A stretch of 6,180 nucleotides of DNA from Candidatus Sodaliphilus fimicaballi (GCA_018065165.1 JAGHTV010000076.1:1-6180); one strand, 5' to 3'. Counted from the first letter of the stretch, positions 1 through 6,180 are shown. Notes: a model not told the origin generated them from the letters alone. Made by a program: numbers and translations.

Positions 1-1
1 G

Positions 2-334
2 ATGTACATTACAGGCATTACCGATACTAGCTACAATGTACAAAACCTCCTCGATGGTGCGTCTTACCAGTATCGTGTTAAGGCTATCTTCAATAACAAG
101 AGCGAGTCGGGGTGGTCTAATGTTGAAGAAGTTGAACTCAAGAAGCCTTCAACAAAACCTGGCGATGTCAATGGCGACGGTACAGTAGATATTGCTGATG
201 TCAACTCTCTTGTCTCAATCATTCTTGAACAAAAGACTGCTGCCGACTTCCCTGGTAAGGCCGACATCAATGGCGATGGAAATGTCGACATTGCCGATAT
301 CAATGCAATCATAGCAATTATACTTGCTGTTTAA
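2..334 (+). CDS. C-terminal part of a secreted fibronectin III / dockerin type I protein (5' end outside window)
   Basis: This is the last 110 residues of a larger protein; the reading frame is open to the window edge, so the Met at base 2 is probably internal. Residues about 1-47 look like the end of a fibronectin type III domain, with a YQYRVKA strand and a GWSNVEEVEL closing strand. After a short Lys/Pro/Thr linker, residues 54-109 form a type I dockerin with two calcium-binding F-hand repeats: D55, N57, D59, D63, D66 and D88, N90, D92, D96, D99, each followed by a hydrophobic helix. In clostridia dockerins bind cohesins to build cellulosomes; in Bacteroidales they occur at the C-terminus of surface or secreted proteins, where their partner is mostly unknown. 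The catalytic or binding part, and hence the substrate, lies upstream and cannot be seen. The protein ends directly on the second dockerin helix, with no T9SS tail after it. The domain call is secure; the function of the whole protein is unknown. Confidence 0.88.
   Translation: MYITGITDTSYNVQNLLDGASYQYRVKAIFNNKSESGWSNVEEVELKKPSTKPGDVNGDGTVDIADVNSLVSIILEQKTAADFPGKADINGDGNVDIADINAIIAIILAV
164..304 (+). repeat. Duplicated dockerin F-hand coding repeat
   Basis: Two 42-base units, at 164-205 and 263-304, encode the two calcium loops of the dockerin. By my count they match at 31 of 42 bases and 11 of 14 residues; most differences are at third codon positions. The identical residues include the whole NGDG core and the VDIAD segment. 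The unit pair is the normal internal duplication of type I dockerins, not a mobile repeat. Confidence 0.8.
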
Positions 335-343
335 TCTCATATC

Positions 344-373
344 AGGGCGTTCATAGTGATGGACGCCCTTTTT
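344..373 (+). terminator. Rho-independent terminator after the dockerin gene
   Basis: An 11-bp stem (344-354 with 359-369, one G-U wobble) closes a four-base AGTG loop and runs straight into TTTTT at 369-373. It starts ten bases after the dockerin stop codon. Stem GC content and the adjoining U-tract fit a strong intrinsic terminator that separates the dockerin gene from the symporter gene. Confidence 0.9.
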
Positions 374-402
374 ATTAATGGAGGAACAATTAATTAACTT
401 AA
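371..402 (+). promoter_or_regulatory. Weak candidate promoter for the symporter gene
   Basis: TTTA at 371-374 lies 20 bases upstream of TAACTTAA at 395-402, a degenerate version of the Bacteroidetes pattern TTTG-N19-21-TAnnTTTG. The -7-like element sits about 25 bases before the start codon, comparable with the two better promoters in this window. The strong terminator just upstream implies that a promoter should exist here. The match is poor and the upstream box overlaps the terminator U-tract, so this is tentative. Confidence 0.25.
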
Positions 403-426
403 ACATAAATCCATAAACCATTAGAA

Positions 427-1641
427 ATGAAAAAACTTAAAATTTCTTTGACTTGGCAAATCTTGATCTCGCTTGTGCTGGGTGTCATCGCTGGTATCCT
501 CATGCAAGACTGTGTCGAGTTTACCCAAACCTACATCAAGCCATTTGGAACCATCTTTCTCAACCTGCTCAAGTTCATTGTAGTGCCACTGGTGCTGTTC
601 TCTATCATTACCAGCATCATCTCTATGAAGAACATGTCTACACTGGGTCGCTTGGGTGTGCGTTCTCTGTGTTATTTCATGGTGACAACGGTTATCGCGG
701 TCACACTTGGTTTGACTCTGTCTTCATTGCTCAGTGGCTATTTCCCCACCATCGACCTTTCAACTGTAGAAGAAGCCCCCGAGGCTGTAACAATCACCTT
801 GCTTGACCAAATAACTAATTTCTTCCCCAAGAATGCTATTGATCCAATGCTCAACAATGCCATGATGCAGGTTATCGTCATTGCCATTGCAATAGGCTTC
901 TCGATTGTGCAATTGGGAGAGAAGGTCAAGCCTGTTGCTGACTTTGTTGCAGCATGCAACGAGATTTCGGTAACAATCCTGGGCTATATCCTGGCTCTGG
1001 CTCCCATAGGCGTATTCTGTCTGCTATGCCCCGTAGTTGCCGAGAATGGTGCAAAGATTCTGGGTACATTTGCCTCACTCATAGGTGTTACCTACTTGGG
1101 ATTTGTACTGCATGCAGTCTTTGTCTACTCTCTGGCAGTGTGGCTGTTTGCCAAAATGAATCCTTTGCATTTCTTCAAGAACGAAGGACCGGCAATGCTC
1201 TTTGCCTATTCAAGCGACTCGTCGCTGGCAACACTGCCCGTCAACATGCGTTGTGCCGAGTCTATGGGTGTACGCAAGAGCATTAGCAACTTCGTTTTGC
1301 CCATGGGTGCTACCATCAACATGGACGGTGTGGCAATATACTTGAGCGTGACAGCGGTCTTTATCGCAACATGCAGTGGCATGCATCTCACATTTGACCA
1401 GTACGTCTCTATTGCACTTGCAAGTACAGTTGCTTCAATTGGTACTCCTGGCATTCCTGGTGGTGCTCTGGCTCTTATGGCCATGGTATTTGCATCGGCA
1501 GGCATTCCTCTCGAGGGTGTTGCCATCGTGGCTGGTATCGATCGCATCGTGGACATGGGCCGCACTACTATGTCGGTTACTGGCGATGCTTCGTGCGCCG
1601 TTGTCATGGAACACTTGGAGCGTAACAATAAAGACCTGTAA
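427..1641 (+). CDS. Dicarboxylate/amino acid:cation symporter (DAACS/SDF family)
   Basis: This is a complete 404-residue inner-membrane carrier of the GltP/GltPh/DctA family, which couples uptake of acidic amino acids or dicarboxylates to Na+ or H+. Hydrophobic segments run from about residue 8 to 395. The family landmarks are in order: hairpin HP1 with SSDSSLATLP (262-271), the TM7 motif NMDG (298-301), hairpin HP2 with GTPGIPGG (339-346), and TM8 with D372, D376, R379, T380 and D387. In GltPh the residue equivalent to R379 contacts the substrate side-chain carboxylate, which favours an acidic substrate. Three positions are unusual relative to GltPh: D264 where it has Arg276, V302 where it has Thr314, and S383 where it has Asn401. 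The start at 427 has an A-rich leader and gives a normal family-type N-terminus (MKKLK then TM1). The gene stands alone between a terminator upstream and a new promoter downstream. Family certain; substrate not determined. Confidence 0.93.
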   Translation: MKKLKISLTWQILISLVLGVIAGILMQDCVEFTQTYIKPFGTIFLNLLKFIVVPLVLFSIITSIISMKNMSTLGRLGVRSLCYFMVTTVIAVTLGLTLSSLLSGYFPTIDLSTVEEAPEAVTITLLDQITNFFPKNAIDPMLNNAMMQVIVIAIAIGFSIVQLGEKVKPVADFVAACNEISVTILGYILALAPIGVFCLLCPVVAENGAKILGTFASLIGVTYLGFVLHAVFVYSLAVWLFAKMNPLHFFKNEGPAMLFAYSSDSSLATLPVNMRCAESMGVRKSISNFVLPMGATINMDGVAIYLSVTAVFIATCSGMHLTFDQYVSIALASTVASIGTPGIPGGALALMAMVFASAGIPLEGVAIVAGIDRIVDMGRTTMSVTGDASCAVVMEHLERNNKDL

Positions 1642-1706
1642 TCTTTGCATTGGCGAGTAAACTTTTGCCCTCTAATGCAGTCTAAATAGTGATTTTAAGC
1701 AAGATA

Positions 1707-1738
1707 TTTGTTAGTTTCATAATAATGCACTAACTTTG
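1707..1738 (+). promoter_or_regulatory. Bacteroidetes-type promoter for the small T9SS sorting-domain gene
   Basis: TTTG at 1707-1710 is followed, after exactly 20 bases, by TAACTTTG at 1731-1738, a full match to the Bacteroidetes primary sigma factor pattern TTTG-N19-21-TAnnTTTG. The -7 element ends 16 bases before the start codon at 1755, so the 5' leader would be very short, roughly ten bases. The 113-base gap from the symporter stop codon contains nothing else I can name. Confidence 0.75.
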
Positions 1739-1754
1739 TGGGTTGAAATAAACT

Positions 1755-2063
1755 ATGAAACGACTGTTACTCATATTATTGGTAAGCTTGACGCTGGGTG
1801 TGGCCATGGCTACCCCCGACTCGGGCAATGCTGTACAGCGCATTGAGAATGCTGCCTCGGCACCCTCTGTTACTGGTGGCGACGGACGCATTTACTTCAG
1901 TGCTGGCAACACCGAGGCTGTGTTCAGCATTTACTCAATAACGGGGCAGTTGCTCAAGACCGTGCGCATCAGTGCCGAGGGGCATGCGTCGTTTGACATA
2001 CCCAAGGGGTTCTATGTTGTGCGATGCAACAACCAGTGGTCGCGTAAGGTTGTAGTGAAATAA
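1755..2063 (+). CDS. Small secreted protein made almost only of a T9SS type A sorting domain
   Basis: The 102-residue product opens with a clear Sec signal peptide: MKR, a leucine-rich core at residues 4-16 and a probable cleavage site after A17-M18-A19. A linker of about 20 residues follows. From about residue 38 to the end it resembles the T9SS C-terminal sorting domain: a strand ending in FSIYSITGQLLKTV, then a turn, then the IPKGFYVVR strand, and a basic terminal KVVVK. In the family this domain sits at the end of large cargo proteins, directs them through the outer membrane and is usually removed by the PorU sortase. Here almost no passenger precedes it. It has its own promoter, a start codon and an intact frame, so it does not look like a fragment of a broken gene. 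It may be a real minimal cargo, a surface peptide precursor, or a remnant. The domain assignment is firm; the role is unknown. Confidence 0.85.
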   Translation: MKRLLLILLVSLTLGVAMATPDSGNAVQRIENAASAPSVTGGDGRIYFSAGNTEAVFSIYSITGQLLKTVRISAEGHASFDIPKGFYVVRCNNQWSRKVVVK

Positions 2064-2083
2064 ATAGAAAGTAAATATAAGGG

Positions 2084-2119
2084 GGTCGGAGTGTGTATAT
2101 CGCTCCGACCTAATTGTTT
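2084..2119 (+). terminator. GC-rich hairpin between the small sorting-domain gene and cls, possible terminator
   Basis: Bases 2084-2093 pair with 2101-2110 to form a 10-bp stem (one G-U wobble) around a 7-base loop, starting 20 bases after the stop codon at 2061-2063. The sequence after it, TAATTGTTT, is only an interrupted U-tract, so termination may be partial. I found no good promoter between the hairpin and the cls start at 2137. The hairpin may therefore limit read-through into cls or protect the upstream mRNA end. Confidence 0.6.
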
Positions 2120-2136
2120 AATAACATAAGCCCAGT

Positions 2137-3567
2137 ATGCTATCAGAGTTGTTCTCATTTGCAACTATCTTGTACGATGTCTTCATGATATTGTATGTGC
2201 TCACCATAGTGGGCACCTTGATTGTGATTGTGAGCGAGAACCGCAATCCCGTCAAGTCGCTTGCTTGGGCCACTGTGCTGGTGCTATTGCCCATGGTGGG
2301 CATTGTGCTGTACTTGTTCTTTGGTCGTAGCCTCAAGAACCGTCACATGTTGTCTCGCAAGAATTGGCGTCGACTGCATGCGGCCGATGCCATGCATGTG
2401 CCTCACTCGCTGTCATCATCGGGCACATTGCAAACACACCTCATGACATCGCTCGACCAGGCGGCTTACTACGAGGGCAATGATATCAAGATTTTTACCG
2501 ATGGCAAGTCGAAGTTTGACTCGCTTATGGCCGACATCAAGGCTGCCAAGGAGTTTATCCACATTCAGTACTACATCGTAGAGGACGACAGCTTGGGCCG
2601 CGAACTGGGTGAGTTACTCATCGAGAAGGTTAATCAGGGCGTTAAGGTCAAGCTAATCTATGACCATGTAGGTTCTTATAAGTTTGGCAAGTCAATATTC
2701 AAGCGTCTTCGCAAGGCTGGGGTAGAGGCGAGCCCATTCTTTGAGATAACATTCACCAAGATTGCCAATCGCCTCAACTGGCGTAACCACCGCAAGTTGG
2801 TGATCATTGACGGCAGTGTGGGGTACATAGGTGGCATGAATGTGGCCGACCGTTATGTGACAGGCGACAAGAAGTCGGGTCCGTGGCGCGACACCCACCT
2901 GCGCATCGCTGGTCCTGCTGTTGCTGCCATGCACAACGCCTTTGCTACCGACTGGTACTACATGCGACGCACGCTGCTCACCTTGCCTCAAGACTCGCTT
3001 CCTCAACCCGGTGCAACGGGCGATGCCGTGCAGATTGTTGCAAGCGGTCCCACCGACAAGTGGAATGCCATCTCGTTTGTGGTGTTGCGTGCCATTACTA
3101 TGGCTAAGAAAAACTTATATATCCAGACTCCTTATTTCTTGCCCAACGATGCCTTGCTCAAGGCACTGCAAGTGGCTGCACTATCGGGTGTTGATGTACG
3201 CCTTATGATACCTCGCCGCACCGACTCTACACTGCTTCGTCTGGCTTCGGGCAGCTACCTCAAGGAGTGCTTGCTGGCAGGCATAAAGGTATATTTCTAT
3301 GACGCGGCAATGCTGCACTCTAAGGTTATCATCGTTGATGACGACTTCGTGACTACAGGCTCGTCAAACTTTGACTTCCGTAGCTTTGAGCATAACTTTG
3401 AGTGCAATGCGTTGATTTACAGCACATCATTCAATCGTCGCATGAAGGAGATATTCATCGACGACCAGCATCGCTGCACTCGTCTCATCCTGTCGCACTG
3501 GCGTCGCCGTCCCATCACAACCAAGGCCATGGAGTCGTTAGCTCGCCTGCTTGCCCCAATCCTGTAA
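2137..3567 (+). CDS. cls: Cardiolipin synthase, phospholipase D superfamily
   Basis: The 476-residue membrane enzyme would condense two phosphatidylglycerol molecules (or a related donor pair) into cardiolipin plus glycerol at the inner membrane. Two hydrophobic segments, about 10-33 and 41-62, form the N-terminal anchor typical of bacterial Cls. Two complete HKD motifs follow: H218-x-K220-x4-D225, continuing into GSVGYIGGMN, and H394-x-K396-x4-D401, continuing into TTGSSNFDFRSF. The spacing and overall length match the family, and both catalytic halves are intact. Start 2137 gives a short N-terminus directly before the first membrane segment, as is usual. The gene follows a hairpin and is followed by an AT-rich gap with a new promoter, so it may be monocistronic or co-transcribed with the small gene upstream. 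ClsA-like synthesis is most likely; a related PLD-type transferase with another substrate cannot be excluded from sequence alone. Confidence 0.93.
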   Translation: MLSELFSFATILYDVFMILYVLTIVGTLIVIVSENRNPVKSLAWATVLVLLPMVGIVLYLFFGRSLKNRHMLSRKNWRRLHAADAMHVPHSLSSSGTLQTHLMTSLDQAAYYEGNDIKIFTDGKSKFDSLMADIKAAKEFIHIQYYIVEDDSLGRELGELLIEKVNQGVKVKLIYDHVGSYKFGKSIFKRLRKAGVEASPFFEITFTKIANRLNWRNHRKLVIIDGSVGYIGGMNVADRYVTGDKKSGPWRDTHLRIAGPAVAAMHNAFATDWYYMRRTLLTLPQDSLPQPGATGDAVQIVASGPTDKWNAISFVVLRAITMAKKNLYIQTPYFLPNDALLKALQVAALSGVDVRLMIPRRTDSTLLRLASGSYLKECLLAGIKVYFYDAAMLHSKVIIVDDDFVTTGSSNFDFRSFEHNFECNALIYSTSFNRRMKEIFIDDQHRCTRLILSHWRRRPITTKAMESLARLLAPIL

Positions 3568-3568
3568 G

Positions 3569-3654
3569 TCTATGACACCAAAACGCCTTTACTGCGACAG
3601 CCTTATTTTTAATTATTTTAATTTCTTTCAGTTCTATTATATTCGTGTCCTAGA
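3569..3654. repeat. Long-span imperfect inverted repeat in the cls-ispE gap
   Basis: TCTATGACAC at 3569-3578 is the inverse complement of GTGTCCTAGA at 3645-3654 apart from one internal mismatch, giving nine paired bases around a 66-base AT-rich interior. The left arm begins two bases after the cls stop codon and the right arm lies inside the spacer of the ispE promoter. The rest of this 124-base gap is T-rich (about 3604-3630) with no convincing terminator stem. With arms this short and so far apart, chance is a real possibility. Confidence 0.3.
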
Positions 3655-3669
3655 TTCTTTGTAACTTTG
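3637..3669 (+). promoter_or_regulatory. Probable promoter for ispE
   Basis: TAACTTTG at 3662-3669 is a perfect Bacteroidetes -7 element, 22 bases before the ispE start. The upstream box is weak: TTAT at 3637-3640, 21 bases away, is the best placed. A run of A/T-rich sequence at 3604-3640 could help polymerase binding. The -7 element and the next four bases (TAACTTTGTGGG) are identical to those of the promoter at 1731-1742. Confidence 0.6.
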
Positions 3670-3691
3670 TGGGCAATAATAATTTCATGCA

Positions 3692-4516
3692 ATGATTACA
3701 TTTCCTAATGCTAAGATAAATCTGGGTCTCAACATCGTGGCTCGTCGCCCCGATGGTTATCACGACCTGGAGACTGTGTTTTATCCCATTAACCTTACCG
3801 ACATTCTCGAGATAGTACCCGGCAAGGGTGATGATGCTACTCTCACTTGCTATGGTCGCAAGGTCGATTGCCCGGTTGAGAAGAACCTGGTGATGAAGGC
3901 TTACCGCCTCATGCAGCGTGACTATGGCGTGCCTGCTGTCGACATGCACCTTTACAAGCACATCCCCGACGGAGCTGGTCTGGGTGGTGGCTCGAGCGAT
4001 GCTGCCCATGTGATGACCATGCTCAACGAGATGTTCAATTTGGGTATTGACAAGGCCACTTTGGCAGCCAAGGCTGCTACACTGGGTGCCGACTGTGCAT
4101 TCTTCATTTACAACACTCCCATGATGGCTACAGGCATAGGCGATGTGCTCACACCTGCTAGTGTTGACCTCAAGGGCAAGTACCTGCTGCTTGCCAAGCC
4201 CGATGTATCGGTGCCCACACGCGAGGCCTATGCACGCGTCACTCCCGAGCCCTCGCAGGTGTCACCTGCACAGGTTGTAGAGTGGCCGTTGCAGCAGTGG
4301 GATGGTGTGCTCAAGAACGACTTTGAGCCCAGCGTGTTTGCCGCTCATCCCGAGTTGTGGGCAATGAAACTCACCATGATAGAGCAGGGCGCCCAGTATG
4401 CTTGCATGTCGGGCTCGGGTTCGTCGATTGTGGGCATTTTTGATTGTGTCACATTGGCAGAGGCTGCCCGTGACAAATTTGCCGATTGCTTTACCCATGT
4501 GTGTGCCTTGGGTTAA
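3692..4516 (+). CDS. ispE: 4-diphosphocytidyl-2-C-methyl-D-erythritol kinase
   Basis: This 274-residue cytoplasmic GHMP kinase uses ATP to phosphorylate the 2-hydroxyl of CDP-methylerythritol, the fourth step of the MEP route to isoprenoid precursors. All family signatures are present: the N-terminal PNAKINLGL segment with K8, the ATP-binding glycine loop PDGAGLGGGSSDAA at 92-105, the catalytic aspartate D134 in GADCAFF, and the third GHMP motif MSGSGSSIVGIF at 239-250. Length is normal for the family. Start 3692 is supported by the standard ITFPNAKINL beginning and by the promoter just upstream. An out-of-frame ATG at 3687 opens a two-codon frame whose TGA overlaps the ispE ATG. The grpE gene begins 53 bases downstream, with no clear terminator or promoter between them, so read-through into grpE-dnaJ is possible. 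Confidence 0.96.
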   Translation: MITFPNAKINLGLNIVARRPDGYHDLETVFYPINLTDILEIVPGKGDDATLTCYGRKVDCPVEKNLVMKAYRLMQRDYGVPAVDMHLYKHIPDGAGLGGGSSDAAHVMTMLNEMFNLGIDKATLAAKAATLGADCAFFIYNTPMMATGIGDVLTPASVDLKGKYLLLAKPDVSVPTREAYARVTPEPSQVSPAQVVEWPLQQWDGVLKNDFEPSVFAAHPELWAMKLTMIEQGAQYACMSGSGSSIVGIFDCVTLAEAARDKFADCFTHVCALG

Positions 4517-4569
4517 CCTCGCAACTGGCACGGTTTGTGTACTATTAAGGAAAAAACTCAACAATAGAT

Positions 4570-5148
4570 ATGTCTAAGAAAAATAAGAATAAAAAAGAGC
4601 AAGAAGCTACCCAAGAACCCGTAGCTGAGCAGAAACAAGAACAACAGGCTCAACAAGCACAGCAAGAAGAAGCCAAGAAGGAAGAACCTACTGCCGAGGA
4701 GCAGATTGCCGACCTTCAGGCTCAACTCGAGAAGGAGAAGAAGGAATACATGTTCCTCATGGCCGACTTTGACAACTTCCGCAAGCGCACTCTCAAGGAG
4801 AAGGCCGACCTGCTCAAGTATGGCGGCGAGAGCGCTATGCGCGACCTGTTGCCCGTTGTCGACGACTTTGAGCGTGCTATCGACGCAATAGGCAAGGGTG
4901 GCGATATCGACTCTCTCAAGGAGGGTGTTCAACTCATTTACAACAAGTTTGTCAAGTATCTCGAGCAAAAGAAGGTTACTCCCATCGAGAGCACAGGCAA
5001 GGACTTTGACGACAACCTGCACGAGGCTATCACCACATTCCCCGCTCCCAGCGAGGACCTGCGTGGCAAGGTAATCGACACTACTATCAAGGGCTATATG
5101 ATCGACGATAAGGTTCTGCGTCATGCCAAGGTTGTTGTAGGTCAATAA
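4570..5148 (+). CDS. grpE: GrpE, nucleotide exchange factor for DnaK
   Basis: The 192-residue protein would act as a dimer in the cytoplasm, releasing ADP from DnaK so that the chaperone can let go of its substrate. Residues 1-45 are a low-complexity Lys/Gln/Glu tail, probably disordered. Residues about 43-82 form the long heptad-rich dimer helix, with the [11 protein letters not shown] family segment at 67-77. Further conserved blocks are [11 protein letters not shown] (93-103), [12 protein letters not shown] (143-154) and the beta-domain end [16 protein letters not shown] (175-190). Length is normal. The start at 4570 gives MSKKNKN, and no upstream in-frame alternative looks better. The dnaJ start is only 34 bases after the stop codon, a typical operon arrangement. 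I see no CIRCE inverted repeat upstream, so HrcA control at this site is not supported. Confidence 0.95.
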   Translation: MSKKNKNKKEQEATQEPVAEQKQEQQAQQAQQEEAKKEEPTAEEQIADLQAQLEKEKKEYMFLMADFDNFRKRTLKEKADLLKYGGESAMRDLLPVVDDFERAIDAIGKGGDIDSLKEGVQLIYNKFVKYLEQKKVTPIESTGKDFDDNLHEAITTFPAPSEDLRGKVIDTTIKGYMIDDKVLRHAKVVVGQ

Positions 5149-5182
5149 TTTTTCACACAAGGATAATAGCATAAACACTATA

Positions 5183-6180
5183 ATGGCTAATAAAAGAGAT
5201 TACTACGAGGTGCTTGGCGTGAGCAAGAATGCTACTGCCGACGAGCTGAAGAAAGCCTACCGCAAACTCGCTATCCAGTATCACCCCGACCGCCAGCAAG
5301 GCAAGAGCGACCAGGAGAAGAAGGATGCCGAAGAGAAGTTTAAGGAGGCAGCCGAGGCCTACGATGTGCTGAGCAACCCCGACAAGCGTGCTCGTTACGA
5401 CCAGTTTGGCTTTGCCGGCGACCAGATGGGTGGCGGCGGAGCTGGCGGCTTTGGCGGCTTTGACATTAACGACATCTTGCGCTCGGTATTTGGCGAGGGC
5501 TTTGGTGGATTTGGCGGTTTCAGTGGCTTTAGTGGTGCTGGAGGCGGTGGTCGTCAGCATGTCAACCACGGTACCGACCTGCGTGTGCGCGTCAAGCTCA
5601 CATTGTCAGAGATTGCTAAGGGCACCGAGAAGAAACTCAAGATACCACGCTTGGTTTCTTGCAAGGCTTGTAACGGCACAGGCGCCAAGAATGGTACCGA
5701 ACTCAATACCTGCCACACCTGTCATGGTTCGGGCGTAGAGACACAATTGCGCCAGACTATGTTTGGCACCATGCAACAGCAGTTTGAGTGCCGCACCTGC
5801 CATGGTACTGGTAAGGAGATAAAGCAACGCTGTCCCGAGTGCGGTGGTCAAGGCCTCAAGCGCACCGAGGATATCGTGACAGTAAACATCCCCGCTGGTG
5901 TAGCCGAGGGCATGATGCTGCGCATGAGTGGCAAGGGTAACGAGGCTGCTGGTGGTGGCGTTCCTGGCGACCTGCTCATCATCATCGAGGAGATTGAAGA
6001 TGCTCAGCTCATGCGTGATGGCAACGACCTCATCTACAACTTGATGATTGACTTCCCCACAGCAGTGCTGGGCGGCAAGGTCGATGTTCCCAAGGTCGAC
6101 GGCCAGGCTCGCGTAACCATCAAGCCGGGTACACAGTCGGGTACAGAATTTCGCTTGCGTGGACAGGGCGTGCCATCGCC
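5183..6180 (+). CDS. dnaJ: Chaperone DnaJ (Hsp40), 3' end beyond window
   Basis: Reading from ATG at 5183 gives 332 intact codons up to the window edge with no stop, so the C-terminus is missing only because of the window. DnaJ hands unfolded proteins to DnaK and stimulates its ATPase. The J domain (about 5-75) contains the essential H34-P35-D36. A Gly/Phe-rich linker spans about 82-123. The zinc domain has all four CxxCxGxG modules, starting at C160, C177, C203 and C217, which makes this a type I (DnaJA) protein. C-terminal substrate-binding domains follow, with IPAGV at 236-240 and the second domain starting near 255. The loop after HPD is about five residues longer than in the E. coli protein as I remember it. 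The neighbour grpE, 34 bases upstream, encodes its partner co-chaperone and is probably in the same transcript. Confidence 0.97.
   Translation, partial: MANKRDYYEVLGVSKNATADELKKAYRKLAIQYHPDRQQGKSDQEKKDAEEKFKEAAEAYDVLSNPDKRARYDQFGFAGDQMGGGGAGGFGGFDINDILRSVFGEGFGGFGGFSGFSGAGGGGRQHVNHGTDLRVRVKLTLSEIAKGTEKKLKIPRLVSCKACNGTGAKNGTELNTCHTCHGSGVETQLRQTMFGTMQQQFECRTCHGTGKEIKQRCPECGGQGLKRTEDIVTVNIPAGVAEGMMLRMSGKGNEAAGGGVPGDLLIIIEEIEDAQLMRDGNDLIYNLMIDFPTAVLGGKVDVPKVDGQARVTIKPGTQSGTEFRLRGQGVPS

Noticed and set aside
1206..1628. Minus-strand open frame of 140 codons inside the symporter gene
   Set aside because: It is opposite highly conserved HP1-TM8 coding sequence, has a Met/Thr/Ala-rich composition typical of antisense frames, and has no recognisable motif.
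1646..1679. Possible terminator hairpin after the symporter gene
   Set aside because: TGCATT and AATGCA pair over six bases and a GGC/GCC step can be added, but a four-base bulge interrupts the stem and no U-tract follows. A weak structure at best.
4511..4518. Palindrome GGTTAACC at the ispE stop codon
   Set aside because: It is eight bases long, overlaps the stop codon and does not extend further, so it gives no usable hairpin and is probably chance.
4517..4569. Search for a CIRCE element or heat-shock operator before grpE
   Set aside because: No TTAGCACTC/GAGTGCTAA-type inverted repeat and no good TAnnTTTG box are present in these 53 bases.
4558..5178. Long minus-strand open frame (206 codons) opposite grpE
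   Set aside because: It lies entirely across grpE, whose protein matches its family throughout. The antisense product is a Leu/Val-rich artefact of reading charged GAG/AAG codons backwards and resembles no family I know.
5441..5550. GGC/TTT-rich repetitive DNA in dnaJ as a possible microsatellite
   Set aside because: It encodes the ordinary Gly/Phe linker of DnaJ; the repetition follows from the protein composition and the codons vary.
5153..5569. Minus-strand open frame of 138 codons at the dnaJ 5' end
   Set aside because: It is a mirror of the J domain and Gly/Phe coding region; the true frame continues intact to the window end on the + strand.

Overview
The window looks like a stretch of a Bacteroidales chromosome. 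The evidence is a dockerin-tailed surface protein, a type IX secretion (T9SS) C-terminal sorting domain, promoters of the Bacteroidetes type (TTTG about 20 bp upstream of TAnnTTTG), and start codons preceded by A-rich leaders instead of Shine-Dalgarno sequences. A gut Muribaculaceae- or Prevotella-like lineage is plausible, but the genus cannot be fixed from the sequence alone. All recognisable genes are on the + strand.

Layout: (1) bases 2-334 are the 3' end of a large secreted protein, with the end of a fibronectin type III domain followed by a type I dockerin, and it closes with a strong intrinsic terminator at 344-373. (2) 427-1641 is a complete dicarboxylate/amino acid:cation symporter of the SDF/DAACS family with unusual residues in its predicted substrate pocket. 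(3) 1755-2063 has a well-formed promoter of its own and encodes a 102-residue protein that is little more than a signal peptide plus a T9SS type A sorting domain. (4) After a GC-rich hairpin, 2137-3567 encodes a complete two-HKD cardiolipin synthase. (5) 3692-4516 is ispE of the MEP isoprenoid pathway, with a second Bacteroidetes-type promoter. (6) 4570-5148 is grpE and (7) 5183 to the window end is dnaJ, cut off by the window edge. They are closely spaced and form the usual co-chaperone pair for DnaK.

Functionally the right half is housekeeping: phospholipid synthesis, isoprenoid precursors and protein folding. The left half concerns the cell envelope and surface: a dockerin protein, a transporter and a tiny T9SS-targeted protein. 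No intergenic gap exceeds about 125 bases, and I found no RNA gene, CRISPR array, insertion sequence or phage element. The least ordinary items are the nearly passenger-free T9SS sorting-domain protein and the altered binding-site residues of the symporter. Neither amounts to a demonstrated new system.
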